Source: Candidatus Undinarchaeales archaeon (GTDB lineage: Archaea > SpSt-1190 > JASMDC01). Taken from it: DNA of 50,562 nucleotides. Shown here in pieces: positions 30,317-38,008 of this stretch (the stretch's first letter is position 1; each line of letters opens with the position of its first letter). The position numbers were made by a program, and so were the translations under genes. Location: assembly GCA_030753015.1 (NCBI GenBank), contig JASMDC010000025.1, forward strand, positions 1-50,562. The letters run 5' to 3'. The notes beneath the pieces are model-generated. The model saw only the letters and a list, made by a program, of their open reading frames with translations, was not told the origin of the DNA and did not search any database.

Positions 30317-32758
30317 TCACCCTATCGTTACGTCCTCGACAGCGAGCTGACGCTCCTCACCCGCTTCCGTTGCGTAGGTCACCACACCGGAGACAACACC
30401 TGTACCGCCATCGGGTACCACGACGGTGAACACCGCAGACTGGGTATCCTCGGCAGACACCGAGCCAAGGGTGAGGGCGGTCATACCCTCGTACACGGTG
30501 AATCCATCGGGGAGATAGAGGGTGACCGCAGTGTTCCCGATCGGGAACGTGGAACCGTTCTCGACCTCCACGACAATGCGAACATAGGCACCCTCGCGCA
30601 GAACGGTCCGGGATACGACCACTCGTTCCTCACCGATGGTCTTGCGCTTGATGAGCTTGAGGTAGCCCACGGCGGCGCCCAGAGCGGTGAGGATGGCCGC
30701 GAGGAGGTGGCGGTTGGCCACGATAGCGTCCAAGGGGCTCGGCTCGATGAGCTCGCCCTCGATCTGCAACCCGAGCCGAGATCCCTCCTCCTGGTACGTA
30801 CCCATGAGCCGTACAACGGGGCTGTCCGACTTCTGGAAGGCCGCCTCCACGGTGTGCACGCCCGTCTTCGACGTATGGAGGACGGTGAGATCACCCTTCA
30901 TGACGTACCCCCGGCCGTAGAGCTGGTCCAAGTGGCCCTTCATGGTGGGATGCTCTTTGACGGCCAACAGGACCTCCCCGGACACCTGTCTACCTGTGGG
31001 CACGGGCGTGGTAGTCGACACGGAAGTGGACCTGGGTGTTCCATCTGAGGGCTCAGCAGTTATGCTGGGCGTCGGACAGGGGCAGTCCTCGCAGCACGCA
31101 CCGCCACCCTCGCTCTTCGCGCACTTCCCGTCACCGCAGAGGGGCGCGTACGCCTTCCCGCTCACGAACGCGTCGTGCCGACCATCGAGAGCGAGCTGGA
31201 GGAGGAGGTGGTCACGCAGGAACTTCGCCTGGAGCCGGTCCGTGCCTGCGAGGTCATTGCTCAGCCACAGGTAGCCACCGTTGTCAGCGTGCAGGTGCGT
31301 GAGGAATCCCATGGCCGATCCGATAGCGTCCGCGTACTCGCACTCACCCAGGGAGATACGATGCGAGAGCACGAGCATGACGAGTGCCTGGTCCCAGACC
31401 TTCTTCGATGCATCGAGAATGGTGCCGTCCGCCTTCCCGTTGGTGCGGAATCCGCCGTTCTCCTCGTCCCTGAGCTTGAGGATGAACTCGAGCGTCCTGA
31501 CAGCGGCCTCCTTGTACTCCTCGTCCCCGCTGGCGAGGTAGGTCTCGTACAGGGTGAAGTACGCGAAGACCTGGTCCTCAAGGCCCTTGACGGACCGTGA
31601 CGTGTCGGAGAAGACACCGCCGTTCTCATCATCGGACATCTCCTCGATCAGGGCATCGATCGTCCCGTAGACCTCCTTGCGGACGGAGAGGGGATCCGCC
31701 ACGGCCTTCGAGCGCGAGGTCCGAAGGACCACCTGGGTCCTAAGGAACCTGAGACCGGTCTCCATCGACTGGAAGTCAGCGACCAATCCCTGCACACGCG
31801 CCGGATCGCTCTCGACAAGGGCGAACCCGTTCATGAGCCGGTCGTACGGTGAGGCGACCTCGGGAGGAAGGAGCGTGCTCGCGCTCTCCAGTCCTGCCAG
31901 ATGGGCAAGGGCCCGGTCCTCCCAGGTGGCCTCCCCCTTGACCGCGTTGTCCGCTGAAAGGCTGGTGTGGAAGTCCTCGGTCTTGAACGTGTCGAGGAAA
32001 GCGACGAGATCGCTACGTATCTCGTCGTTGCCCCCGCCCCCCCATCCGAGGGCGGTGAGGAGCATCTCCTCGAGCAGACGTCGAGCCCAGTCGGCCCGGT
32101 CAACAACTGTATGGAAGTCCGGATCGAACGTAGTGAGGATTACCCCTCCCTTTCCGAAGCGCTTCAACAGCAGCACGGGCTGGCCCTGGTCGTTGAGGAT
32201 GGCCCCCTGTCCCTCGAAGGAGCCATGGGAGCCATAGAGGGTGTTCGCGATCTCGTCCGCGGCCAGGTTGCCGATGGGAGCGACAAGGGTGTGGTTGTGG
32301 GACGCGCGCGGTGAGTTGATGTATCTAACGTCAACGGGGAGGAACGAGTAGTCCCCGGTCCCCGGGAGGGTCTGGTGGTAGGTGAGCTCCACGTCCTCGC
32401 CGTCGATGCCGCGGAACTGCGAGGGGACGATTACGAAACCGCCATTGCACAGGAACGTCCGCATCGCCTCACGCTTCCCTTTCAGGGCCTCGATGACGGG
32501 GGTGTCGAGGTAGGAGCCAAGGACGAGCACACGGTCACTGGTGAGCGCCGTACTGAGGTCCTCGGGCTTGATGAGTTTGTGAGGGATGGCCAGCCGGGCG
32601 AACGCCATGGTCCCGTACTGGTACAGAGGGTCCGTGTTGTCCAGGAGGGACAGCCGGACATCCTCGGCGGTATACAGCTCCTCCACATCGGCTCCCATCG
32701 CACAGGGGACGATGAGGAGCGGCAGGAGCAGCAGCACGAACCGGGACCGTATATCCAT
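30317..32758 (-). CDS. Large secreted/membrane protein with CGDGxC motif
   Basis: An 813-residue protein with a signal peptide (FVLLLLPLLIVPCAMGA). Residues about 25-240 look like a class-I amidotransferase-like alpha/beta domain (VLVLGSYLDTPVIEAL, GGFVIVPSQFRG). Residues about 260-540 are helical, with an alpha/alpha-barrel flavour (ENGGVFSDTSRSVKG, VWDQALVMLVLSHR, NGGYLWLSNDLAG). CGDGKCAKSEGGGACCEDC (about 553-571) and a Thr/Pro linker follow. A hydrophobic segment (LLAAILTALGAAVGYL) precedes a beta-sandwich tail resembling CARDB/NEW3 repeats. It is last of four consecutive minus-strand envelope genes but has its own TATA-like box at 32779-32790. Function unknown. Confidence 0.75.
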   Translation of the reverse strand: MDIRSRFVLLLLPLLIVPCAMGADVEELYTAEDVRLSLLDNTDPLYQYGTMAFARLAIPHKLIKPEDLSTALTSDRVLVLGSYLDTPVIEALKGKREAMRTFLCNGGFVIVPSQFRGIDGEDVELTYHQTLPGTGDYSFLPVDVRYINSPRASHNHTLVAPIGNLAADEIANTLYGSHGSFEGQGAILNDQGQPVLLLKRFGKGGVILTTFDPDFHTVVDRADWARRLLEEMLLTALGWGGGGNDEIRSDLVAFLDTFKTEDFHTSLSADNAVKGEATWEDRALAHLAGLESASTLLPPEVASPYDRLMNGFALVESDPARVQGLVADFQSMETGLRFLRTQVVLRTSRSKAVADPLSVRKEVYGTIDALIEEMSDDENGGVFSDTSRSVKGLEDQVFAYFTLYETYLASGDEEYKEAAVRTLEFILKLRDEENGGFRTNGKADGTILDASKKVWDQALVMLVLSHRISLGECEYADAIGSAMGFLTHLHADNGGYLWLSNDLAGTDRLQAKFLRDHLLLQLALDGRHDAFVSGKAYAPLCGDGKCAKSEGGGACCEDCPCPTPSITAEPSDGTPRSTSVSTTTPVPTGRQVSGEVLLAVKEHPTMKGHLDQLYGRGYVMKGDLTVLHTSKTGVHTVEAAFQKSDSPVVRLMGTYQEEGSRLGLQIEGELIEPSPLDAIVANRHLLAAILTALGAAVGYLKLIKRKTIGEERVVVSRTVLREGAYVRIVVEVENGSTFPIGNTAVTLYLPDGFTVYEGMTALTLGSVSAEDTQSAVFTVVVPDGGTGVVSGVVTYATEAGEERQLAVEDVTIG

Positions 32759-32778
32759 GTCACCCGGGTAGGAATGCA

Positions 32779-32790
32779 GTTTTATTAAAC
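32779..32790 (-). promoter_or_regulatory. TATA-like box for the 813-residue protein
   Basis: GTTTAATAAAAC on the minus strand, centred about 26 bases before the ATG at 32758. Confidence 0.5.
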
Positions 32791-32810
32791 CTCACCCGAT
32801 AGCGGGCGCC

Positions 32811-33797
32811 TCATCGCTTGACACGGGTCAGGATGTTCGTCTTGTGGTGGGGGGTCTTATCTACAAGCCCCTTCTCCTCGAGCCGGCGCACGACCTTCGA
32901 CAACTTCGGCTTGGAGAATCCCACCATTTCACCCATCTCGTCCTGGCGCATCTCGCCCCCATTGTCCTTGATGGCGGCTAGCACCTGATTCTCGTCCTCG
33001 GTCACCACGGCGGTGATCAGCTCACCTGTCTCCTGATGGTGACGTATCCGGCTGCGCAGGTGATAGGTGCCCACTAGAGCCGCGCCCAGCATGAAACCGA
33101 TGAGCACCGAGGTCCCGCTGTCGCCCGGCGGGGGCGTGTCGGCCGCGAACCCACGTACGGCCGCAGGTCCAACCCCCGGGCCGCTGCCGTAGAAACGGTA
33201 GAGCGCGAAGAACGAGAGGCCCTCACCCACGGCCACGTCATCGCGGGTCCACACGACGTACACCCGACGCCCGTCGGTGAGGATGTTGTCCGGTTTGGGG
33301 GAGAGGGGGAGGGTCGACGAGCCCGAGACACCGGCGCCGGAGGGGAGCAGGAGGTAGAGCGTGAAGCGCTCGAGGTGGACCGACGGCTGGAGCGTGAATT
33401 TGAAGAGTACCTCCTCCTCGAGGTCCTGGATGATCGAGGGATCGGTGAAGGAGAGACGGAGCCTGGCAGAACCTCCGGGGGGGACGGGCTCGGCGAGGTC
33501 GATGTCGACACGCGCGCCGGTCTCCAGCTGCTCGGTCTGGAACCGCTCCGGCGCGAAACCGTCACCTTCCGCCCGCTCGACAGTCAGGCTCTCGGGGAGC
33601 TTGTCGAGCTCGTAGGAGAGCATCGCCAGTGGCTCCGCCTCGTCGTTGACGATGTCCAGCACGATGGTCTCGAGCGGTGACGCCTCGATGTCGAAGGTGA
33701 CGTTGTAGTCGGTGACCCGGACGCCGAGCCCGGGCACGGCTACGAGGAACGCCAGTGCCACCATCAGTACGATATGTCTGTATCTCACGTCTTGCAC
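32811..33797 (-). CDS. Membrane-anchored winged-helix regulator
   Basis: A 328-residue protein. An N-terminal signal/anchor (HIVLMVALAFLVAVPGLG) is followed by an extracellular beta-rich domain of about 190 residues, a TM segment (VLIGFMLGAALVGTYHL) and a cytosolic tail with a winged helix (NQVLAAIKDNGGEMRQDEMG, VGFSKPKLSKVVRRLEEKGL). This is the architecture of archaeal one-component membrane regulators that read an outside signal and bind DNA. The GTG start follows the previous gene's stop by 13 bases, so the two are probably co-transcribed. Targets unknown; the neighbouring envelope genes are candidates. Confidence 0.82.
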   Translation of the reverse strand: MQDVRYRHIVLMVALAFLVAVPGLGVRVTDYNVTFDIEASPLETIVLDIVNDEAEPLAMLSYELDKLPESLTVERAEGDGFAPERFQTEQLETGARVDIDLAEPVPPGGSARLRLSFTDPSIIQDLEEEVLFKFTLQPSVHLERFTLYLLLPSGAGVSGSSTLPLSPKPDNILTDGRRVYVVWTRDDVAVGEGLSFFALYRFYGSGPGVGPAAVRGFAADTPPPGDSGTSVLIGFMLGAALVGTYHLRSRIRHHQETGELITAVVTEDENQVLAAIKDNGGEMRQDEMGEMVGFSKPKLSKVVRRLEEKGLVDKTPHHKTNILTRVKR

Positions 33798-33810
33798 ACT
33801 ACCGTCGGTC

Positions 33811-34401
33811 CTAGGGCTCGGGCAGGTAGGCGCTGGGGTCCACGTTGGTGTTCAGCACCGCCTGGGCGGCGAGGTTCCGGCGCAGGTTCTTGTAGTCGAT
33901 CTCCGGAGTGGGCCCTACGGTCACGATCCCCGCCGGGGTGGTGTCGCCCGCATTCGTCACACTCTCTGTCTCGTACAGCGCTTCCTCTGTGGTTGGCGCC
34001 TCGCTCTCGAACACCGACGTGGCGTTCTCGGCCACGTCCTCCTTCTTCTCCGCACCATGGAGCGCCTCCTCGCGGTCCGTGATGTCCTTCTTGAGGTCCT
34101 TCTCCCGGGCGGGCAGGTACAGCTGGGCCACATTCTGGACGATCGCGTCCTCCGACAGCCCCTGCTCCTCCCAGGCCTCCTGCTGCGACATGGCCTGCTG
34201 CTGCCATTCCTGGTCCGTCGGGGTCCGGGCCCGCTCCTCTGGGGGTGGTGCCAGTGCGTTGTCAACGTACTGGCTCCCGATCGTCTTCCTGGGCAGGATC
34301 TCGCCCTGGTCGATGTCCGGGACGGGGAGGATGATGACCAGCAGCATGAGACCTACGACTATCACTGCGGCCAATGCCACTGGTCGTTCGTCCCCTGTCA
34401 T
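33811..34401 (-). CDS. Membrane-anchored protein with charged extracellular tail
   Basis: About 196 residues from the ATG at 34401. One TM segment near the N-terminus (VALAAVIVVGLMLLVIILPV) is followed by a hydrophilic region rich in Glu, Gln and Ala with a likely helical part (about 55-115) and a Thr-rich tail ending PSAYLPEP. TATA-like GTTATTTATTGT at 34444-34455 excludes the further ATG at 34443, which is only a few bases from the box. It sits between the VWA protein and the membrane regulator. No family recognised. Confidence 0.7.
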   Translation of the reverse strand: MTGDERPVALAAVIVVGLMLLVIILPVPDIDQGEILPRKTIGSQYVDNALAPPPEERARTPTDQEWQQQAMSQQEAWEEQGLSEDAIVQNVAQLYLPAREKDLKKDITDREEALHGAEKKEDVAENATSVFESEAPTTEEALYETESVTNAGDTTPAGIVTVGPTPEIDYKNLRRNLAAQAVLNTNVDPSAYLPEP

Positions 34402-34454
34402 CGTTCGCACCTTATCCGAGCCTATCCTAGGTCCATGCGCCATACAATAAATAA

Positions 34455-36899
34455 CTACCTCATCAGCATGCCCGCGACCAGCTCTCCGGCTGCGAGTGTG
34501 TCCTCCTTCTCGGCGCCCGCGACCACGACGGCGTTACCGACGGCGTACACCGTACCGCGACCGCCCCGGTTTAGCCTGTACCAGCTCGCTTCGGACGGGA
34601 GGGATGCCACCTGGGCGTTGACCACGGGACCGCCCACGAGGATGTAGGTCTTGCCGTCGTCGAGGGAGGCCACCTGGTCGTCGTACGCGACCCGCGCGGA
34701 CCCGCCCGCGGCTTCTAAGGCAGCCTTCAGCCTGTTGGCGACCTGCTCGTCAGCACCGTTGGCACGGCGGCCGTACACGATGATGACCTCGCGGTCCCTG
34801 ACGCGTGAACTGATACGGTCGTTGGTGAGCCACATATCCTCCACTTGAGAGAGTGTCTGGCCGACTGCCCTGCGCCGGTTCTGGAGCAGCTGCGAGCGGT
34901 CCAGGTTGCGGATGGCGTAGGTAGCCGTGGTCGCGGAGTTCTGGACCAGCTGTGAGCCCATGTCCTTCTTCTCCGCTCGCTGGCGCATATCGCCGACGGC
35001 GGCCGCTTGGAGGGCAACCTCGCTGTTCCATGCCATCCCGAGTTTCTGGAGGATCACATGCTGTTCCTCCACTTCCTTGAGCACACCTTCGGAGGTGGTG
35101 TAATTACCGGCCATCATGTTCTCCTCGGCGTCGTACGTGAGGTCGGCGGTCTTGTCCAGTTCCGCTTGGCCCACCACCCAGAGGTTCTCGCGGATGATGC
35201 CATGGTCCTCGGTGGCTGATACCACGATGGATGGAAGGATCAAGACCTGTGTGGATCCGTCGGCGGCGACGTAGGTGAGCCGGGACTCACCAACGACCTC
35301 GACAGACTCGCCGGCAGCGATGGCGGGCACCGTCACCTCGACCTCGAAGCTCTTGGTATGCCCGTCCCTGAGGGCGTGAAGGGGGATCGTGAAGGCGCTG
35401 TCGCCGACATCGGCCTCGGTCCCGTACACCCCGACAAGCTTCACGCGTCCACCGACTGTCGCGGTGAGCACGGCGTCGGTGGCCACGGACGAGGCGACCC
35501 CGCTGAACTCGCTCTCGAACTCGGTGAGGAACGATGCATCCTGACTGTAGTAGTAGTTGCCCCCGCTGGCCTCGGCGATGCGCCTGAGGATCCGGGCGTT
35601 CACGCCGGTACCGAAACCGATGGTGGACACGACGACCCCTAGGGCCTCGGCACGTCCGCCCAGGGCGGCGATGGAGTTCTCATTGGTGATGCCCGACGTG
35701 GGCATCCCGTCCGTGAGCACGAAAACTACCTTGAGCGCGTCGCGCGAGGATGCAGCGAGATCGTCCAGGGCGAGCGAGAGGCCGTCGTAGAGGTTCGTCC
35801 CCCCACCGGAGTTGATGGAACCGACGAGACCGCGCAGCTGGTGCCTGCGTCCGCTGAGGCGGTAGGCTTCTGCAGCGAATGTGACGATAGACACCGAGTC
35901 GATGTCCCCGAGGTTGTCGAGGGCGTAGTACGCGGCCTGCTTCGCGTCCTCGATCTTCTGGCCGTCCATACTCCCTGAAGTATCGATGACGAGAACTATG
36001 TCCATGGGCAGCCTGGCGATCTCCTGGGCCGTCGCCTGGGCGGTCACCTCGTAGAGGAGGTACACGGAAGAGTCCTCGCCTGCGGGGACGTACGCGGTGC
36101 TGGGATCGATGCGCATGAGGACGTCCTCGCGTCCCGAGCCGGCGGGGATGAGCTCGTAGCGGATGATAAGGTCGTCCCATGGACGGACGTCCTTGGCCGT
36201 GAGAGAGAGGGAGCCTTCGCCGACGGTCGCGCCGGGGGGTGCCTCGATGACGTGAACCCGCTCGTCCTCGCTCCCGGGGAGCACGTTGGCGAAGAAACCG
36301 ACCTCGCCCACTGGTCCGTGCCAGAACCTGGCGGCGGACAATGGGAACGAAGCGGAGTAGGTCTCCAGGGCAGGCCCGAGCTCGGGCGACAGCTCCCGGG
36401 AGTAGGATATCGTGAACCGCTTGGATCCATGTGCCTCTAATGATATGTCCCAGAGATAGAGTGTCGCGCCCTCGTGGTCGATGAGGTTTGCGCAGGAGAT
36501 CAGGTTGGAAGATGTGATGGTCGCCGACCGGCACCGGCCCGCCTGGATTAGTCGCTTGACGACGTCCCTTACGAACTCCGAGGACTCCGTGCCCGGAACG
36601 ATTTCCACGTTCCCGATCTCTAGTGCGCTCCCGTCGGAGAACTCCTCTGCAATGTAGATCCATTCGGCCGAGGTCCCCAGGGGGAGGAAGAGGCGTACCG
36701 TGACCGGCGTTCCCTCCAGATTGACCAACTCGAAGGCGATCTTTCCGTCCTCGGTCCCGCCCTGCAACGTAAGGAGGATATGTCCGTAGGTCATAGTCAC
36801 CGCGCTCGTAGTCTCTGCAGGGAGTAGGCCCGGCAGGCCCGCCACGCACCCCATGATAATGAGGATGGCGAGCAGTCCCGTGTTCAAAGCATGTCGCAT
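34455..36899 (-). CDS. Secreted VWA-domain protein with S-layer-like C-terminal domain
   Basis: An 814-residue protein with a signal peptide. Residues about 30-290 are beta-rich and may form a VIT-like or adhesion domain. Residues about 298-480 are a von Willebrand A domain with an intact MIDAS: DTSGSMDG (about 305), the Thr in GGGTNLYDG and Asp in VLTDGMPTSG. A helical region (about 590-720) follows. The C-terminal part (VIIVYGRRANGADEQVANRL, YILVGGPVVNAQVASL, GTVYAVGNAVVVAGAEKEDT) resembles S-layer/cell-wall-binding modules with ILVGGP-type strands, suggesting non-covalent attachment to the envelope. It is first of the four minus-strand envelope genes. Confidence 0.82.
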   Translation of the reverse strand: MRHALNTGLLAILIIMGCVAGLPGLLPAETTSAVTMTYGHILLTLQGGTEDGKIAFELVNLEGTPVTVRLFLPLGTSAEWIYIAEEFSDGSALEIGNVEIVPGTESSEFVRDVVKRLIQAGRCRSATITSSNLISCANLIDHEGATLYLWDISLEAHGSKRFTISYSRELSPELGPALETYSASFPLSAARFWHGPVGEVGFFANVLPGSEDERVHVIEAPPGATVGEGSLSLTAKDVRPWDDLIIRYELIPAGSGREDVLMRIDPSTAYVPAGEDSSVYLLYEVTAQATAQEIARLPMDIVLVIDTSGSMDGQKIEDAKQAAYYALDNLGDIDSVSIVTFAAEAYRLSGRRHQLRGLVGSINSGGGTNLYDGLSLALDDLAASSRDALKVVFVLTDGMPTSGITNENSIAALGGRAEALGVVVSTIGFGTGVNARILRRIAEASGGNYYYSQDASFLTEFESEFSGVASSVATDAVLTATVGGRVKLVGVYGTEADVGDSAFTIPLHALRDGHTKSFEVEVTVPAIAAGESVEVVGESRLTYVAADGSTQVLILPSIVVSATEDHGIIRENLWVVGQAELDKTADLTYDAEENMMAGNYTTSEGVLKEVEEQHVILQKLGMAWNSEVALQAAAVGDMRQRAEKKDMGSQLVQNSATTATYAIRNLDRSQLLQNRRRAVGQTLSQVEDMWLTNDRISSRVRDREVIIVYGRRANGADEQVANRLKAALEAAGGSARVAYDDQVASLDDGKTYILVGGPVVNAQVASLPSEASWYRLNRGGRGTVYAVGNAVVVAGAEKEDTLAAGELVAGMLMR

Positions 36900-37217
36900 G
36901 TCGCTTCACCTACCACATCGGAGGCGTTCCTAGTTCAAGAATAATCCGGGGAAACCGTTGGCTCGACCGCCGAGTTCAGTGCTCTGGCCTCTTGGAACGG
37001 TTCATATGGGGCGGTAACCATTTCCTAAGGGTAGATTAGGTCAATACTCCCATAAGAACTGGATCGGGACTATGAGGGGCGATATTATCGTGATAGAACG
37101 GCAATTCTTCGCCGGTCACGTCGTGATAAGTCATGAGAGTACCGAAAAAGAGCGGACGCGCGACCTAGGACGTCAGGTTAATATACTTTGACCGCGGGGT
37201 CGTGCCTGGTTGTTAAG
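36900..37217. other. Intergenic region between divergent genes
   Basis: About 318 bases without a convincing gene. It holds the promoter of the VWA gene (GATTATTCTTG on the minus strand near 36937-36947, plus a GGTG Shine-Dalgarno) and the promoter of the EF-Tu domain 2-like gene (GGTTAATATACTTTG at 37176-37190). A 39-codon frame at 37072-37191 on the plus strand runs into the latter promoter and is probably not a gene. Confidence 0.5.
37176..37190 (+). promoter_or_regulatory. TATA-like box for the EF-Tu domain 2-like gene
   Basis: GGTTAATATACTTTG is centred about 35 bases before the ATG at 37218, leaving a leader of around ten bases. Confidence 0.5.
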
Positions 37218-37475
37218 ATGAGCGAGAAGCAGCGCATCGGGACCGTGTTCACCTACTTCGCCAAGGTGGGTGTCGCCGGCATCGTGCTCGAGGAGGGCAC
37301 CCTGAAGGTGGGCGATACCATCTCTATCGAGGGACACACCACGAACATTCAACAGACCGTCGACTCCATTCAGATCGACCGGCAGGAAGTGGGAGAGGCC
37401 GGACCCGGCTCGAAGATCGGCATCAAGACCAAGGACCGCGTCCGACACCAGGACGTCGTGTACCGCGTAGAGTAG
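37218..37475 (+). CDS. Stand-alone EF-Tu domain 2-like beta-barrel protein
   Basis: An 85-residue protein matching domain 2 of translational GTPases without the GTPase: KQRIGTVFTYFAKVGVAGIV, then LKVGDTISIEGHTTNIQQTV, VDSIQIDRQEVGEAGPGSKI and GIKTKDRVRHQDVVY. Stand-alone versions occur in archaea and bacteria, some next to U32 peptidases. Function unknown; RNA or ribosome contact is a reasonable guess. The ATG at 37218 is preferred over the upstream ATG at 37188, which lies within the promoter. Confidence 0.85.
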   Translation: MSEKQRIGTVFTYFAKVGVAGIVLEEGTLKVGDTISIEGHTTNIQQTVDSIQIDRQEVGEAGPGSKIGIKTKDRVRHQDVVYRVE

Positions 37476-37598
37476 CTCCATTGAGGGCACCTGTCCCCGG
37501 TCCACCAGTCAACACCACGTCCCGGTGATCTGAAGAACATCACCATGGCCCTCTCCAGAGGGTCCGAGCGGTCCACGTTCACGCCCGCCCCCCTAATG

Positions 37599-37609
37599 CT
37601 TATGAAGGA
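37599..37609 (+). promoter_or_regulatory. TATA-like box for the two-TM protein
   Basis: GCTTATGAAGG is centred about 27 bases before the ATG at 37631; it is a weak match supported mainly by spacing. Confidence 0.35.
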
Positions 37610-37630
37610 TGGCGTTCCCTTAACAACCCG

Positions 37631-37990
37631 ATGCCCAAGGATGAGCCGTGGGAGGTGAAGCTGTTCGCTTTCTTCCTGTTCATGGGGATCATCATCCTCC
37701 CGGTCGTCTTCATGGCCGAGATGCTCTTCCCAGGTATGACCGAGGAATGGGCAGGGTTCACGGTACAATGGGGCATCGTCATCATGGGGTTCGGCCCCCT
37801 TCTCTTCGTCGGCATCATCGCCTACGCTTACATCAAGCACAAGCGGATCGTCTCTCGCCTAGAGACCGTTGACCGCATCAAGGAAGTCCATCTCGATGAC
37901 TGGGAGAAGGAGATGGAAGAGGAGATAGAGGAGTCCTTCGAGAGCCCCTACGAGTCCGAGTCCTACTACTCCAACCGCTTCCCGTTCTGA
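37631..37990 (+). CDS. Small two-TM membrane protein with acidic tail
   Basis: A 119-residue protein. Two hydrophobic segments (FAFFLFMGIIILPVVFMAEM and WGIVIMGFGPLLFVGIIAYA) are joined by a short loop, then a basic stretch (KHKR) and an acidic, probably helical cytosolic tail (EKEMEEEIEESFESP) ending in aromatic and Ser residues. Not recognised. It converges on the HerA-like gene. Confidence 0.75.
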   Translation: MPKDEPWEVKLFAFFLFMGIIILPVVFMAEMLFPGMTEEWAGFTVQWGIVIMGFGPLLFVGIIAYAYIKHKRIVSRLETVDRIKEVHLDDWEKEMEEEIEESFESPYESESYYSNRFPF

Positions 37991-38008
37991 GCGGGACCGT
38001 CCATCCCC

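Noticed and set aside
37072..37191. 39-codon plus-strand frame upstream of the EF-Tu domain 2-like gene
   Set aside because: Its stop lies inside the promoter of the next gene, it has no promoter-like element at the right distance, and it has no recognisable motif.
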